58,925 bases of DNA from NCBI GenBank assembly GCA_000708525.1, contig JMRP01000015.1, forward strand, positions 1-58,925, written 5' to 3'. Of this stretch, positions 17,065-25,112 are shown piece after piece. Every line of letters begins with the position of its first letter. Position 1 is the first letter of the stretch. Source of the DNA: Cyanobium sp. CACIAM 14. GTDB lineage: Bacteria > Cyanobacteriota > Cyanobacteriia > PCC-6307 > Cyanobiaceae. The notes under the pieces are model-generated. The model worked only from the letters and a program-made list of their open reading frames with translations. It did no database searches and was not told where the DNA came from. The position numbers and the translations under genes are program-made.

Positions 17065-19521
17065 CTAGGCGGCTTCCTGATAGAGGGCGGCTTGCATTTC
17101 GTGCACAGCATGTTCAAAGCTGGCACGAGAACCGAATTCCTTGATGAGCTGCAAGGGCGTTCCCATCGCACTGAAGGGCGGGACCTTGAGGATTTCTACA
17201 TTATCAAGCCCTCCGACTACACCCTCGTCCTGATACTTGGTGAGCAACGCTTCGAGCACGGCGCGGGCCTGGAGGCCGTACTTGGTGAACACGTCTCGCT
17301 TGCGCACGTTGTTGGCGCGGTCTCGTCGCGTCAGAGGCGGCTGGTCAAAGGCTATATGGCAGATCAGATCAAAGGGATCGAACTCTTTGCCCACCTCCTC
17401 CAGCAGCGGCTCCAGCAGCAGGCCTTCTTCTGCCAGCTCATCGATGATGAGCTCCTTGCGCTCCTCTGACTTCCAACGGCGCAGGAATTGATCGAGGCTT
17501 GTATAGCACTGGCGCACGGTCTTGCGGCTGTAGTCCCGCAGGGACTCCGTCACCAGCTTGCCCTCCTCATCGAGATACTCCACCCGCTCGGTCAGCACCG
17601 CGACAGTTCTGCCTTTGATATAGAACTTGGCCGGGGGCCCGCCGGGGCCAGGCGGAGGCAGGTCGATGATGGGGGGCTGATCCACCACGGTCTCATCGTC
17701 TCCAGGCGATGGTGGGATCGGCTCATCACCTTCCTCAGTCGGCGGCACCTCATCCGGCGGAATCAGCGGATCGTCTTCGCCTGGCTCGTAAATCTGGACT
17801 GGTTCGCCGTCGAAGTCAGGATCAGCAAAGTGATTGGTCGCTTTGCGGAAGTCCACCAGGGTGAAGTAATACTTCTTGCTGTCTTCATGCACCCGGCTGC
17901 CGCGCCCGACGATCTGCTTGAACTCCGTCATCGAGCCGATCTCACGATCGAGCACGATCAGCCGGCAGGTCTGGGCGTCCACTCCGGTCGAGAGCAGCTT
18001 GGAGGTGGTGACGATCACCGGATACTTGGCTTCCGGGTCAATGAAATTGCCCAGCTGGGCCGTGCCCTCAGCGTCATTGCCGGTGATCCGCATGACGTAG
18101 CGCGGATTCTCAGCCATGAGGTCCTGGTTTTCGTTGATCAGGGCCTGGCGCATGCGGGCGGCATGCTCGGTATCCACGCAGAACACGATCGTTTTCTGAA
18201 ACCGATCGCCACTGGCTTTTAGATAGTCTGAAATCCACTTGGCGACACGCCTGGTGCGCTCGTCGATGACAAGATTGCGGTCGAAGTCCTTCTGGTTATA
18301 GATACGGTCTTCGATTTCATAGCCGTTGTCGTCCACTTCGCCCGGCTTGGGCCGGTAGCCTTCCACATCCACGTCCAGATGCACCCGGATCACCTTGTAG
18401 GGAGCCAGAAAGCCGTCGCGGATGCCCTGCTTGAGGGTGTAGGTGTAAACGGGTTCGCCGAAGTAGTGGATATTGGAAACGTATTTGGTTTCCTTCGGCG
18501 TGGCTGTCAGGCCGATATGGGTGGCGGAGGAAAAGTGATCGAGGATTTCCCGCCAGGCGGAATCCTCCGCCGCGCTTCCCCGGTGGCATTCGTCGATCAC
18601 GATCAGATCAAAGAAGCCAGGCGAGAACTCGCGGAACAGCTTCTGCCGCTCTTCTGGTCCCGTGATCGCCTGATAGAGACCCAGATAGATTTCATAAGCG
18701 GTGTCGATCCGGCGCTGCGGGTTGATGGCCGTGGTGATCGCTTCGACTGAGCCGTCGGCCTTCTCGATCGTCTTGGTTCCCGTACTCAACTTGGCCATGG
18801 CAGCGCCAAAGGGGCGGAAATCGTTCACCATCGTCTGGTCGATCAACACGTTGCGATCGGCCAGGAACAGAATGCGTTTCTTCTTCTTGGCTTTCCATAA
18901 GCGCCAGATAATCTGAAACGCGGTGTAAGTCTTGCCTGTTCCCGTCGCCATGACCAGCAGAATGCGGTTCTGCCCCTTGGCAATTGCTTCGACGGTCGCA
19001 TTGATAGCAATTCGCTGATAGTAGCGAGGCTCTTTGTGGCTGCCATCGTCATAAAACGGTTGCAGCACGATCTCTTCCTGCTCTGGGGCTAAGCCCTTCC
19101 ACTGACAGTGCTTGGCCCACAACGAGGCCGGGCTAGGGAAAGCTTCCAGTGCCAATGTGGTTTCCATCTGGGCACTCTGACCCGTACGGTCATGGAACAC
19201 AAACCCGTCGCCATTCGATGAGAAGACAAACGAAATATCCAGAGAGCTGGCATAGTCCATAGCCTGCTGCATGCCGTCGCCGACGGCATGGTTGTTGTCT
19301 TTGGCTTCAATTACGGCAATCGGGAAGTGCTCATAGTAGAGAATATAATCGGCTCGCTTTGCTTTTCCGCGCGTGACTAGTTTTCCGCGCACAATAATGC
19401 GCCCTGCGGTAAACGAAACCTCGCGACGTATCTGCAGTGCTTCATCCCAACCCGCCGCAATAAGGGCAGGCGTTATAAACTTTGCGCAAATATCAGACTC
19501 GCTGAGGGATTTCTTGTTCAT
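17065..19521 (-). CDS. hsdR: Type I restriction endonuclease/translocase HsdR (818 aa)
   Basis: N-terminal PD-(D/E)xK nuclease (ADYILYYEHFPIAVIEAKDN: Asp58, Glu72, Lys74), then an SF2 helicase motor with Walker A MATGTGKT (191-198) and a DECH box (310-313), and the later motifs STGVDAQTCRLIVLDR and QIVGRGSRVHED. A proline/acid-rich linker (PPDEVPPTEEGDEPIPPSPG) separates the motor from a C-terminal EcoEI-type helical domain. Length and motifs are complete, so it should be active. It translocates and cuts DNA lacking HsdM methylation. The upstream neighbour, 11 bp away, is an unrelated hsdR-like remnant, so the promoter probably lies above that. Confidence 0.95.
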   Translation of the reverse strand: MNKKSLSESDICAKFITPALIAAGWDEALQIRREVSFTAGRIIVRGKLVTRGKAKRADYILYYEHFPIAVIEAKDNNHAVGDGMQQAMDYASSLDISFVFSSNGDGFVFHDRTGQSAQMETTLALEAFPSPASLWAKHCQWKGLAPEQEEIVLQPFYDDGSHKEPRYYQRIAINATVEAIAKGQNRILLVMATGTGKTYTAFQIIWRLWKAKKKKRILFLADRNVLIDQTMVNDFRPFGAAMAKLSTGTKTIEKADGSVEAITTAINPQRRIDTAYEIYLGLYQAITGPEERQKLFREFSPGFFDLIVIDECHRGSAAEDSAWREILDHFSSATHIGLTATPKETKYVSNIHYFGEPVYTYTLKQGIRDGFLAPYKVIRVHLDVDVEGYRPKPGEVDDNGYEIEDRIYNQKDFDRNLVIDERTRRVAKWISDYLKASGDRFQKTIVFCVDTEHAARMRQALINENQDLMAENPRYVMRITGNDAEGTAQLGNFIDPEAKYPVIVTTSKLLSTGVDAQTCRLIVLDREIGSMTEFKQIVGRGSRVHEDSKKYYFTLVDFRKATNHFADPDFDGEPVQIYEPGEDDPLIPPDEVPPTEEGDEPIPPSPGDDETVVDQPPIIDLPPPGPGGPPAKFYIKGRTVAVLTERVEYLDEEGKLVTESLRDYSRKTVRQCYTSLDQFLRRWKSEERKELIIDELAEEGLLLEPLLEEVGKEFDPFDLICHIAFDQPPLTRRDRANNVRKRDVFTKYGLQARAVLEALLTKYQDEGVVGGLDNVEILKVPPFSAMGTPLQLIKEFGSRASFEHAVHEMQAALYQEAA

Positions 19522-19532
19522 ATGTCTGGCCG

Positions 19533-20384
19533 CTAATTAACTGCGATTATCTCCACCGTCGGACTTTGCCGATGCTGGTCCAGCAGCTCCAGCTTCATCC
19601 GCATCCGGCTTTGATTGAGCATCGTGACCTCTCCGCCCTTGACCTTGACAGGCGCACCGGTCGAGGCCAACCCTGCCAAGGCCCCGTGGTCCTCTCCGGC
19701 GATCGTCACCCACCGCGCACCCCCCTGGGTGATCAGCCGGTAATCGGTGGAGATGGCGGTGAAGGTCTTGCCGCCACCGGTGGCCATATGGATCAGGGCC
19801 CGATGGCGTCCATCGCGGATGCTGGCCTCCAGTTTCTCAACGGCCCGGATCTGGGAAGGCCACATGTCCGCAGGGTTGAGCTGCTGGTCCAACTGCATGC
19901 GGCCCTTCACCGTTGCCGCTAGTGGTGCGTCAGGCTTCCCCGCCTGGCGAAGCACCTCAGCACGCAGACACTCGCCGAGGGGCTCGGGGCGGTGGGATGT
20001 GAAGACCCGGCGGGCCGTGGGATCGGGATCCAGCCCGTTGGTGAAGTACGTCTCCACCACGCTGCTCTCGTAGAGGAAGGGGAGTGGCTGGATCGGCACC
20101 TGGACGCCCGGGAGGGTTTCGCTGGCGTAGGCCAGGGTCTGCGCCTCCACGCCGCCCAAGGTGGATACCACCTTCTTGGCCTCCACCACCCCTACCAACT
20201 CCTTACCCAGGAAAAGGCCGTAGTCGGCTTCCCCGCTGGCAGTGGGGAGTTCCCGCACGGCCACACCGGAGGCGGCGGTCAGGTTGATGGCGCTGCGGTC
20301 CTGAACCGCCCAGCCAGAGGCTTCCATCAGGCAATCGATGCGCTGGCGCGCCTTGGCTTCGGGTTGGGAGGAAGCGGTGGGCAT
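19533..20384 (-). pseudogene. Second HsdR-like protein, truncated after Walker A (283 aa)
   Basis: Starts at 20384 (MPTASSQPEAKARQ; GGAGGG ribosome-binding site just upstream). It has a type I R-subunit N-terminus with nuclease residues in EADYGLF and GVVEAKK (Asp54, Glu68, Lys70) and Walker A MATGGGKT (200-207). Soon after YRLI the sequence stops resembling a helicase, and about 60 unrelated residues follow (VTIAGEDHGALAGLASTGAP ... MRMKLELLDQHRQ). The motor is therefore missing. I infer a deletion or fusion of a different type I R gene. A run of 12 G (20397-20408) lies about 12 bp above the start. Confidence 0.7.
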
Positions 20385-20396
20385 CCCTCCAGGGCA

Positions 20397-20408
20397 GGGG
20401 GGGGGGGG
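20397..20408. repeat. G12/C12 homopolymer upstream of the hsdR-like remnant
   Basis: Twelve consecutive G on the plus strand, lying in the leader of the minus-strand restriction operon just before its ribosome-binding site. Mononucleotide runs of this length are prone to slippage and, at such positions, can alter promoter spacing or mRNA leader length. Confidence 0.6.
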
Positions 20409-20528
20409 AACAACCGGCACATTGTGAATGGTGCACCCCGTTTTTGCTGGCCCTCCCTGTGCATCGAACTACGGGGCATCCATGAGGCTGGCGGCTTGAC
20501 CTTGCGCTCGGCCTGTTGGCTGAATCGA

Positions 20529-20735
20529 TCAAGGCCACTCCGTTTCATCGCTCTCGGGGGGCAGGGGTCTCCGCTCCAAAGCCATAGCTGAGTTGCCCAG
20601 GCCCGATTGGCTCATGGCGCGATCGATCGCTGCCGCGCTCCTGCCGATGGAGTCAAGCAATGGACCGCTGATGGGAGCCAGCTCGCGGCAGTAGAGGGCG
20701 ATGGTGCTCCAGAAGGTGGGTTCTTTGGAAGTCAT
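20529..20735 (-). CDS. Small hypothetical protein (68 aa)
   Basis: Begins MTSKEPTFWSTIALYCRELAP at the ATG at 20735 and ends ERRPLPPESDETEWP. It is probably soluble and mostly helical with an acidic tail, no cysteine pair or membrane segment, and no family I recognise. A longer frame extends upstream to 20948, but its translation is proline/arginine-rich and unconvincing. Palindrome copy 2 (20965) lies about 230 bp upstream and could be its operator. The interval 20736-21260 otherwise shows no convincing gene. Confidence 0.5.
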   Translation of the reverse strand: MTSKEPTFWSTIALYCRELAPISGPLLDSIGRSAAAIDRAMSQSGLGNSAMALERRPLPPESDETEWP

Positions 20736-20964
20736 GGGAAAGAAGTGATGGGATGGGGTTGCACCGCTGGGGTGCAGGTCATTGGGGGAGGAAGGAGCTC
20801 TCGTGCGTCTCCCTCGATAGGAGGGGGCAGGGGGAATCCCCTGACGTCCCAGCGCCCCAGAGCCTCCGCAGGGGAGACCGTGATCCTTGATGACGGGCTC
20901 GGGGAGATGCGCGTCAGCGCGATGCGGCCTTGGGAGGTCAGCGGCCATTGGGGTCGAGACCTCA

Positions 20965-20978
20965 GGTGGTTAACCACC
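20965..20978. promoter_or_regulatory. Dispersed palindrome GGTGGTTAACCACC, copy 2
   Basis: Perfect 14-bp palindrome centred on GTTAAC in the non-coding interval between the 68-aa gene and the DUF932 gene. Confidence 0.55.
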
Positions 20979-21260
20979 CCGGTGGATCCCCTGCCGGGCT
21001 CGGGGGCCATGGCGCCGACTCGATGGCAGAACTTGTACGGTCCCTGTCCCGCCCGCCGCCAGAGAGCCCCGGAGAGGGCGGAGAACGCAGGGCAGCCATG
21101 GCAGCATCGAGGGGCACCGGCGGTTCTCACAGCGCCTCTGGTGTGGACAAGGCGGGCAAGGAGGTCAGAGCCCTTGCCCTTTTCCTTGGCTGGCTTGGCC
21201 CCTCCCCTTGCCGTAGACCACCCGGGGGGCAACCTCTGTGCAAGCGGCCGCAGGCCGGCC

Positions 21261-22277
21261 TCAGCTGCGTGTGGCCGCCAGCGCCAGCTCATGGGCCTGG
21301 GTGAGGGTGGCGGCGGCCTTGCCGAACCAGAGGCCCTCCAGCCGCTGGCGGGCCGCCTCGATCGGATCCTTGGAGCGGCCGGCGTCGTGGGAGAGGTGTT
21401 CGGTCACCGCCTGATAGGCCCCCCACATCGAGCCCTGCACTCCGGGGATGTCGCTGCCGATGGCCTGGCCGTCGAACTTGGCTGCCAAGCTCTCCCAGGC
21501 GGGCAGATCCTCCAGCCTGCGGGATCGGCTTGTGGAGGTATCGCCGCGGCGGTCGTTGATGCTCCCCCGCAGCTGATCAGCGAAGAGCGTCTCCACGTAG
21601 CGGCGGAACTGGGCGGTGGTGCAGGGGGTGGCGGCCATGGCGCGGAGTTCCGCCAATCCACCAGTGAAGCGCTGGCGCTGCAGATCGATGAGCTCCGGCA
21701 GACGGCTGATCAGGGCGTTGGCATTCCGTGTGTGGCGGATGCGGCAGCCCTGCTGGCGGCGGCTTCTGGCGAAGGCCAGCCCGAGGGCAGCGGAGAGGGT
21801 GTTCTGGCAGACCACCCGGATGGGGGAGAAGAAGACCGAGAAGGCGATGGTGCCGTCATGGCTGGTGCAGCCCACCAGGTACTGGTTCACCGGATCACCG
21901 GGGAGCACCTCCCCTTCTGCCTGGCGGATGCGAGCGGTGAAGGTCACCTTGCGGCCGCCGGCCAGGACGCAGACTGCATCCATCTGGGCATCGCTGTGGA
22001 GGGCCTCGGCGACACGGATCAGCTGCTCGTTCTGCACCACTTCATAGGTGGCGTTCATCACCGAGAGGGTGGCACCGGTGTCGGTGCGGGTGATGGCCTG
22101 GTAGCCACTGATGGGCTGCATGTCGGCGTCATAGACCGGTCGGCTGGCGATCTGGAAATCGGCAGCAGCGAGGCGGAAGGCCTCGCGGGCCGGCAGGGTG
22201 CCATCGAGGACCAGGCCGAGCCGGTGCCAGGCGGGCTGGTTGTGGAAGAAGACACCGGAGTGGAAGTCGTGGGACAT
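21261..22277 (-). CDS. DUF932 (plasmid/phage-type) protein, 338 aa
   Basis: Starts at the ATG at 22277 (MSHDFHSGVFFHNQPAWHRL). The pattern PAWHRLGLVLDGTL ... ISGYQAITRTDTGATLSVMNATYEVVQNEQLI ... VVCQNTLSAAL is characteristic of DUF932, a family found on plasmids, phages and integrative elements, often near single-strand DNA-binding proteins. Its biochemical role is not established. The upstream ORF extension to 22370 is Pro/Arg-rich and is rejected. It is the last gene of a minus-strand operon that includes an SSB-like protein, which points to DNA replication, repair or conjugation functions. Confidence 0.8.
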   Translation of the reverse strand: MSHDFHSGVFFHNQPAWHRLGLVLDGTLPAREAFRLAAADFQIASRPVYDADMQPISGYQAITRTDTGATLSVMNATYEVVQNEQLIRVAEALHSDAQMDAVCVLAGGRKVTFTARIRQAEGEVLPGDPVNQYLVGCTSHDGTIAFSVFFSPIRVVCQNTLSAALGLAFARSRRQQGCRIRHTRNANALISRLPELIDLQRQRFTGGLAELRAMAATPCTTAQFRRYVETLFADQLRGSINDRRGDTSTSRSRRLEDLPAWESLAAKFDGQAIGSDIPGVQGSMWGAYQAVTEHLSHDAGRSKDPIEAARQRLEGLWFGKAAATLTQAHELALAATRS

Positions 22278-22391
22278 GGGTACACAGCTGCGGCCGATGG
22301 GCCGCCAGAGAGGACAGGAGAAAGCCGGCCTCGGGGGGGAGACCGGCGAGCGCTGGGGCGGGGCTTCCACCCGCCCGCCCGGTTCAACGGA

Positions 22392-22694
22392 TCAGCTGGC
22401 AGGTGCTTTGGGGGAGAGGTGAATGCGGTCCGCCACCAGGCGCACGCCGCAGTGGTTGCCGCACAGTCGCCCCGAGGCCGAAAGGCGCATGCCGGGGGAG
22501 GCGTTGTCGCTCAGCTCTTGGGCCTGCCTGCCCCAGACCTCCACCAGGAGGGAGAAGCCGCCGGCCGATTCCCCCTCCCAGCGTGGGGTGACGCCTGCGA
22601 TCAGGAGGAGGACCTCCGCGCGGATCGCCCCGCCATCGAAGAACGTCAGCTGCACCGGAAGCGGCGTCGTGCCGCTCAGGACGGTGACGTTCAT
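22392..22694 (-). CDS. SSB-like OB-fold protein (100 aa)
   Basis: The sequence MNVTVLSGTTPLPVQLTFFD with SLLVEVWGRQAQELSDNASPG and GMRLSASGRLC resembles the single-stranded DNA-binding OB-fold: the 'VEVWGRQA' strand and the 'G..v.v.G.l' strand. It lacks the glycine-rich linker and acidic C-terminal tip of housekeeping SSB, as in short plasmid versions. Its start overlaps the preceding gene by 4 bp (ATGA), so the two are translationally coupled. Likely role: ssDNA binding during replication or transfer of this element. Confidence 0.65.
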   Translation of the reverse strand: MNVTVLSGTTPLPVQLTFFDGGAIRAEVLLLIAGVTPRWEGESAGGFSLLVEVWGRQAQELSDNASPGMRLSASGRLCGNHCGVRLVADRIHLSPKAPAS

Positions 22695-23041
22695 GGCCGC
22701 TGGGCCCCGTTGGGGCAGAGGGAAGGGGAATCGAGCCCAGCGAAGAGGTCGTCGAGGTCGCTGATGCTGGGCGCCGGCACGCTCACTGGATCGAGGGTGC
22801 CTGCCGGGCGGTTCATGTCGGCCTCGGGGGTGGTATGACCGCCGCTGACGTCCTCGGGGGGGTGGCACAGCTCCAGCTGGAGGGCATGGAGCTCGCCGTT
22901 GCGGTGCCAGGCCATCTGACGGCCCATGCTCTGCAGGAACAGCAGCCCACAGAGGATGTCGACGTCCTGGTGGAGCAGGACGATGGGAGGAAGGAAGGAA
23001 CCATCGGGCTTGCGGATGGTGATCTGACTGCGGAAATGCAT
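22691..23041 (-). CDS. Hypothetical protein (116 aa), translationally coupled to the SSB-like gene
   Basis: Begins MHFRSQITIRKPDGSFLPPI. The first half looks like a beta-alpha domain (VDILCGLLFLQSMGRQMAWH), and the tail is acidic (ISDLDDLFAGLDSPSLCP). I do not recognise the family. The 4-bp overlap with the following start and good codon composition support expression. Palindrome copy 3 lies 47 bp upstream of its start, so the last three genes of the set may have their own regulated promoter. Confidence 0.6.
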   Translation of the reverse strand: MHFRSQITIRKPDGSFLPPIVLLHQDVDILCGLLFLQSMGRQMAWHRNGELHALQLELCHPPEDVSGGHTTPEADMNRPAGTLDPVSVPAPSISDLDDLFAGLDSPSLCPNGAQRP

Positions 23042-23087
23042 GAAAAAGCCTGCGCAGCAGGCGGTGAAGGGATTGGGAGTGGAGAGC

Positions 23088-23101
23088 GGTGGTTAACCAC
23101 C
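23088..23101. promoter_or_regulatory. Dispersed palindrome GGTGGTTAACCACC, copy 3
   Basis: Perfect 14-bp palindrome in the 75-bp gap between the 79-aa gene and the 116-aa gene, 47 bp upstream of the latter's start. This is the only sizeable gap in the operon, which supports an operator or promoter role. Confidence 0.6.
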
Positions 23102-23116
23102 TACGGGTCTTGCCCC

Positions 23117-23356
23117 CTATGGGGTGGGGGTGTTCTCGGTCTCGGGGAAGCAGAAGCGAAGGGCCTCGGCGGCGTCCTCGAAGGCGGGGGAGACATCCAG
23201 CCAGGGGGAGCGGATGCGGGCAAAGGCTCCGGGGGGGAAGTAGCGCGAGAGGCTGCTGTAGGAAGCCCCCCGCAGGCGATCGACCGGCAGCACCAGGGCT
23301 GCGGTGGCAATGCCGCTGCGGGCACAGCGGAAGCGCACCTTGCAGTAGCCGCTCAT
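23117..23356 (-). CDS. Hypothetical protein (79 aa)
   Basis: Begins MSGYCKVRFRCARSGIATAA at 23356, overlapping the stop of the upstream gene by 4 bp. It contains LSRYFPPGAFARIRSPWLD and an acidic segment EDAAEALRFCFPETE. No known family is recognised; it has two early cysteines but no clear metal motif. Coupled position in the minus-strand operon supports a real gene. Confidence 0.55.
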   Translation of the reverse strand: MSGYCKVRFRCARSGIATAALVLPVDRLRGASYSSLSRYFPPGAFARIRSPWLDVSPAFEDAAEALRFCFPETENTPTP

Positions 23357-23733
23357 GGCTGCACCTGCGGAGCGCAAGCCCCTGCCGGCTGTGCCGGCGC
23401 CGCCGGGTGGAGACGGAAGCTGTAGATCGTGCAGTCGGTGGCGCCGCAGAAGCCTGAGGCGTCGTGGGACGCCGTGTAGCCGTACTCCTCGTCGGCATCG
23501 ACGCAGCTGGCGTGCCCGCCAGCGAAGGTCTGCTGCCACCAGGCATCGGCGGCGGCGATCTCGGCCTCATCGAGACCGGAGGGGTCGTCGTGCAGGAAGT
23601 AGCAGGCCCAGTGGGTGGGCAGCAGGTAATAGAGCAGGGACGGCGAGCGGTCTTCCCTCTCCTCGCGGGTCAGGAAGACGGGCTCGGGGGGGCACAGGGG
23701 TGGATCCGGCAGGTGGAAGCGAGTGGTTGGCAT
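23353..23733 (-). CDS. Acidic hypothetical protein (126 aa), first gene of the operon
   Basis: Starts at the ATG at 23733 (MPTTRFHLPDPPLCPPEPVF). It contains HWACYFLHDDPSGLDEAEIA followed by ADAWWQQTFAG, a pattern I associate only loosely with small phage/plasmid proteins of the 'DDPSGL' type. Its C-terminal half is Ala/Pro-rich. It begins 27 bp after an intrinsic terminator that follows the tRNA-like RNA, so its expression may depend on read-through of that terminator or on a promoter hidden in the structured region. Confidence 0.6.
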   Translation of the reverse strand: MPTTRFHLPDPPLCPPEPVFLTREEREDRSPSLLYYLLPTHWACYFLHDDPSGLDEAEIAAADAWWQQTFAGGHASCVDADEEYGYTASHDASGFCGATDCTIYSFRLHPAAPAQPAGACAPQVQP

Positions 23734-23759
23734 GGGGTTCACAGCATCAGAGGGACAAC

Positions 23760-23779
23760 AAAAAAGCCCCGCACGGGGC
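23760..23779 (-). terminator. Intrinsic terminator after the tRNA-like RNA
   Basis: On the minus strand GCCCC-GTGC-GGGGC is followed by six T. The hairpin (23766-23779) plus U-tract (23760-23765) is a textbook Rho-independent terminator, placed 8 bases after the tRNA-like 3' end and 27 bp before the start of the 126-aa gene. Confidence 0.85.
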
Positions 23780-23787
23780 GGGGCGAA

Positions 23788-23885
23788 CCAATCCAGGCGG
23801 ACTTGAACCGCCATACAGCGAGGAGCTCACCGGTAGGGGCACTGGAGAGCGCTCGCTGCGCCTTGCCTGCGATGCAGGTGGATTG
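23788..23885 (-). ncRNA. tRNA-like RNA with an enlarged anticodon arm
   Basis: The 3' half is a textbook tRNA: T stem GGCGG/CCGCC enclosing the T loop TTCAAGT, then acceptor strand TGGATTG and discriminator G. The matching 5' acceptor strand CAATCCA is present (23885-23879), and one further C:G pair is possible. AAGGCGCAGC and GCTGTAT match the D/anticodon-stem junctions of bacterial tRNA-Ser. However, the anticodon helix CAGCGAG/CTCGCTG closes a loop of about 30 nt (with an inner GCTC/GAGC helix) instead of 7, there is no variable arm, and position 33 U cannot be placed. CCA is not encoded. It could be an aberrant or suppressor tRNA, a tRNA mimic, or a structured leader of the downstream operon. 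A dedicated terminator follows. Confidence 0.6.
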
Positions 23886-23969
23886 GGGGTTGGATGGTGT
23901 TTGTCGGGTGTTCTTGCCCTTCTTGTCAGTCCCATCCGGGGACTGGAAGCCGGAATTGCACCGCATCCC

Positions 23970-23981
23970 TGGTTAACCACC
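23970..23981. promoter_or_regulatory. Dispersed palindrome TGGTTAACCACC, copy 4
   Basis: Copy lying 84 bp upstream (in the minus-strand sense) of the tRNA-like RNA, a plausible promoter/operator position for that transcript. Confidence 0.5.
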
Positions 23982-25040
23982 ATCTGTAGAGATGGAGAGA
24001 GGGATGGAGATCGTGCTCGATCTCGCTGCGACGTCTACACCGAGCCCCAATGGGCAGTGGAAGGGCGTAGCGCGTCAGGGCCGCAAGGCCCCGCAGGAGG
24101 AAGACTTAGCGTCTATTGATACTGTCCTGCGCATCTATGGGCGCCTGTTGTGTGTTGGCGCAACGCTGGGGAGACTCAGCCACGGGAAGCCTGTTGACCC
24201 GCACCACAGGTGCGCACCGGCTCGATCCGTCCTCGGGCGACAGCCGCCCTCGTTCTCCCGCGAAACCCCTCGGTCGTTTGGTCGTGTGAGCATCTCTACC
24301 GGCCCGCTTGGCCTGCGCAGGACGGACTGGATACCGCCTGGCGTCTCACATGCACCTACCGGTTGACGGCACCACAGCGCCTGAGCTGGGAGTCCGTACG
24401 ACCTCGGGGGAGCGTTTCTATGTGTTGTCGCAGCACGATCTGCCGCTAGCCATTGTGCATAGGCGGGATGCGCATGTAGCGCTGTTGAGTTGAAAGGGGA
24501 TTAGGCTTATCGGCTCTAACCATCAAGGCTGTGAGCCTGGCCGGTGAGGGTGAGCGACTGCGGCGCAGTCCTGTCTCATCGGTTGAGCTCAACCTAAGGG
24601 CATGGCTGCGGAGAAGTCAAGCAATTCGGCGGAACTCATCGATCGCATTTCTGGCGATCATCAGGGTGATCGAGAGGCCACAGGTAGAGGGTCTGGATAT
24701 ATCTATCTCCAAGAAAATGTATATTTGTGAGGCAACAGAGCAAGGGCAGTGCAGAGCGTCAGCAGAGCAGGAGAACTCCGAGCATGGCTGCCGGCGTGGT
24801 GCATGGCGCTCTCGGGGGAGCAGCCGCAAGGTATGGGCTCGGGGATTGAGGGCGACATGGCACCCTTGAGAGCCCCATTCCGATTGGGCAAGCTCTGCGG
24901 GGTGTCAGGGGCGTCCGTGCGTAGAGGGCAGACCAGCCGGTCCAGGGCACCCCAAAGGGTCCAGCAGGAGCGAAGGATGCTGCCTGCACAGAGAACAGAT
25001 CCTGCAGAGGCTGTGAGGGGTGGCCTGATAGCAAGGACGC
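23982..25040. other. Intergenic stretch without a convincing gene
   Basis: No reading frame here has a convincing protein composition. The best candidate is a 61-codon plus-strand frame (24308-24493, ending SQHDLPLAIVHRRDAHVALL), which may be the tail of a decayed gene. Several CTCGGGG heptamers occur (24404, 24814, 24838). It separates divergent transcription units: the minus-strand SSB/DUF932 operon and the plus-strand replication genes. Confidence 0.4.
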
Positions 25041-25062
25041 GAGTTGATCAGCAATCCTTATG

Positions 25063-25112
25063 TCGGTAGTTTCCGGAATTCGTCGGAAATGCATGTCCGA
25101 AAACTACCGACA
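25063..25112. repeat. Nested inverted repeats (possible origin or recombination site)
   Basis: An outer inverted repeat ATGTCGGTAGTTT ... AAAACTACCGACAT encloses an inner pair TTTCCG/CGGAAA separated by an 8-bp spacer GAATTCGT. The ACTACCGACAT arm resembles the ACTATCGACAA arm of the crossover-like site at 11952, but with opposite polarity. It lies in AT-richer sequence about 420 bp before the regulator/primase genes. It could be a protein-binding site for recombination or replication initiation, or a remnant IS end. Confidence 0.45.

Noticed and set aside
20607-22838. 743-codon plus-strand frame over the DUF932 gene
   Set aside because: Low-complexity Gly/Ala translation; the DUF932 frame is well conserved.
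22392-23570. 392-codon frame that would join the SSB-like gene to upstream sequence
   Set aside because: The upstream part is a shadow of three small coupled genes; the SSB-like start at 22694 overlaps the previous stop by 4 bp.
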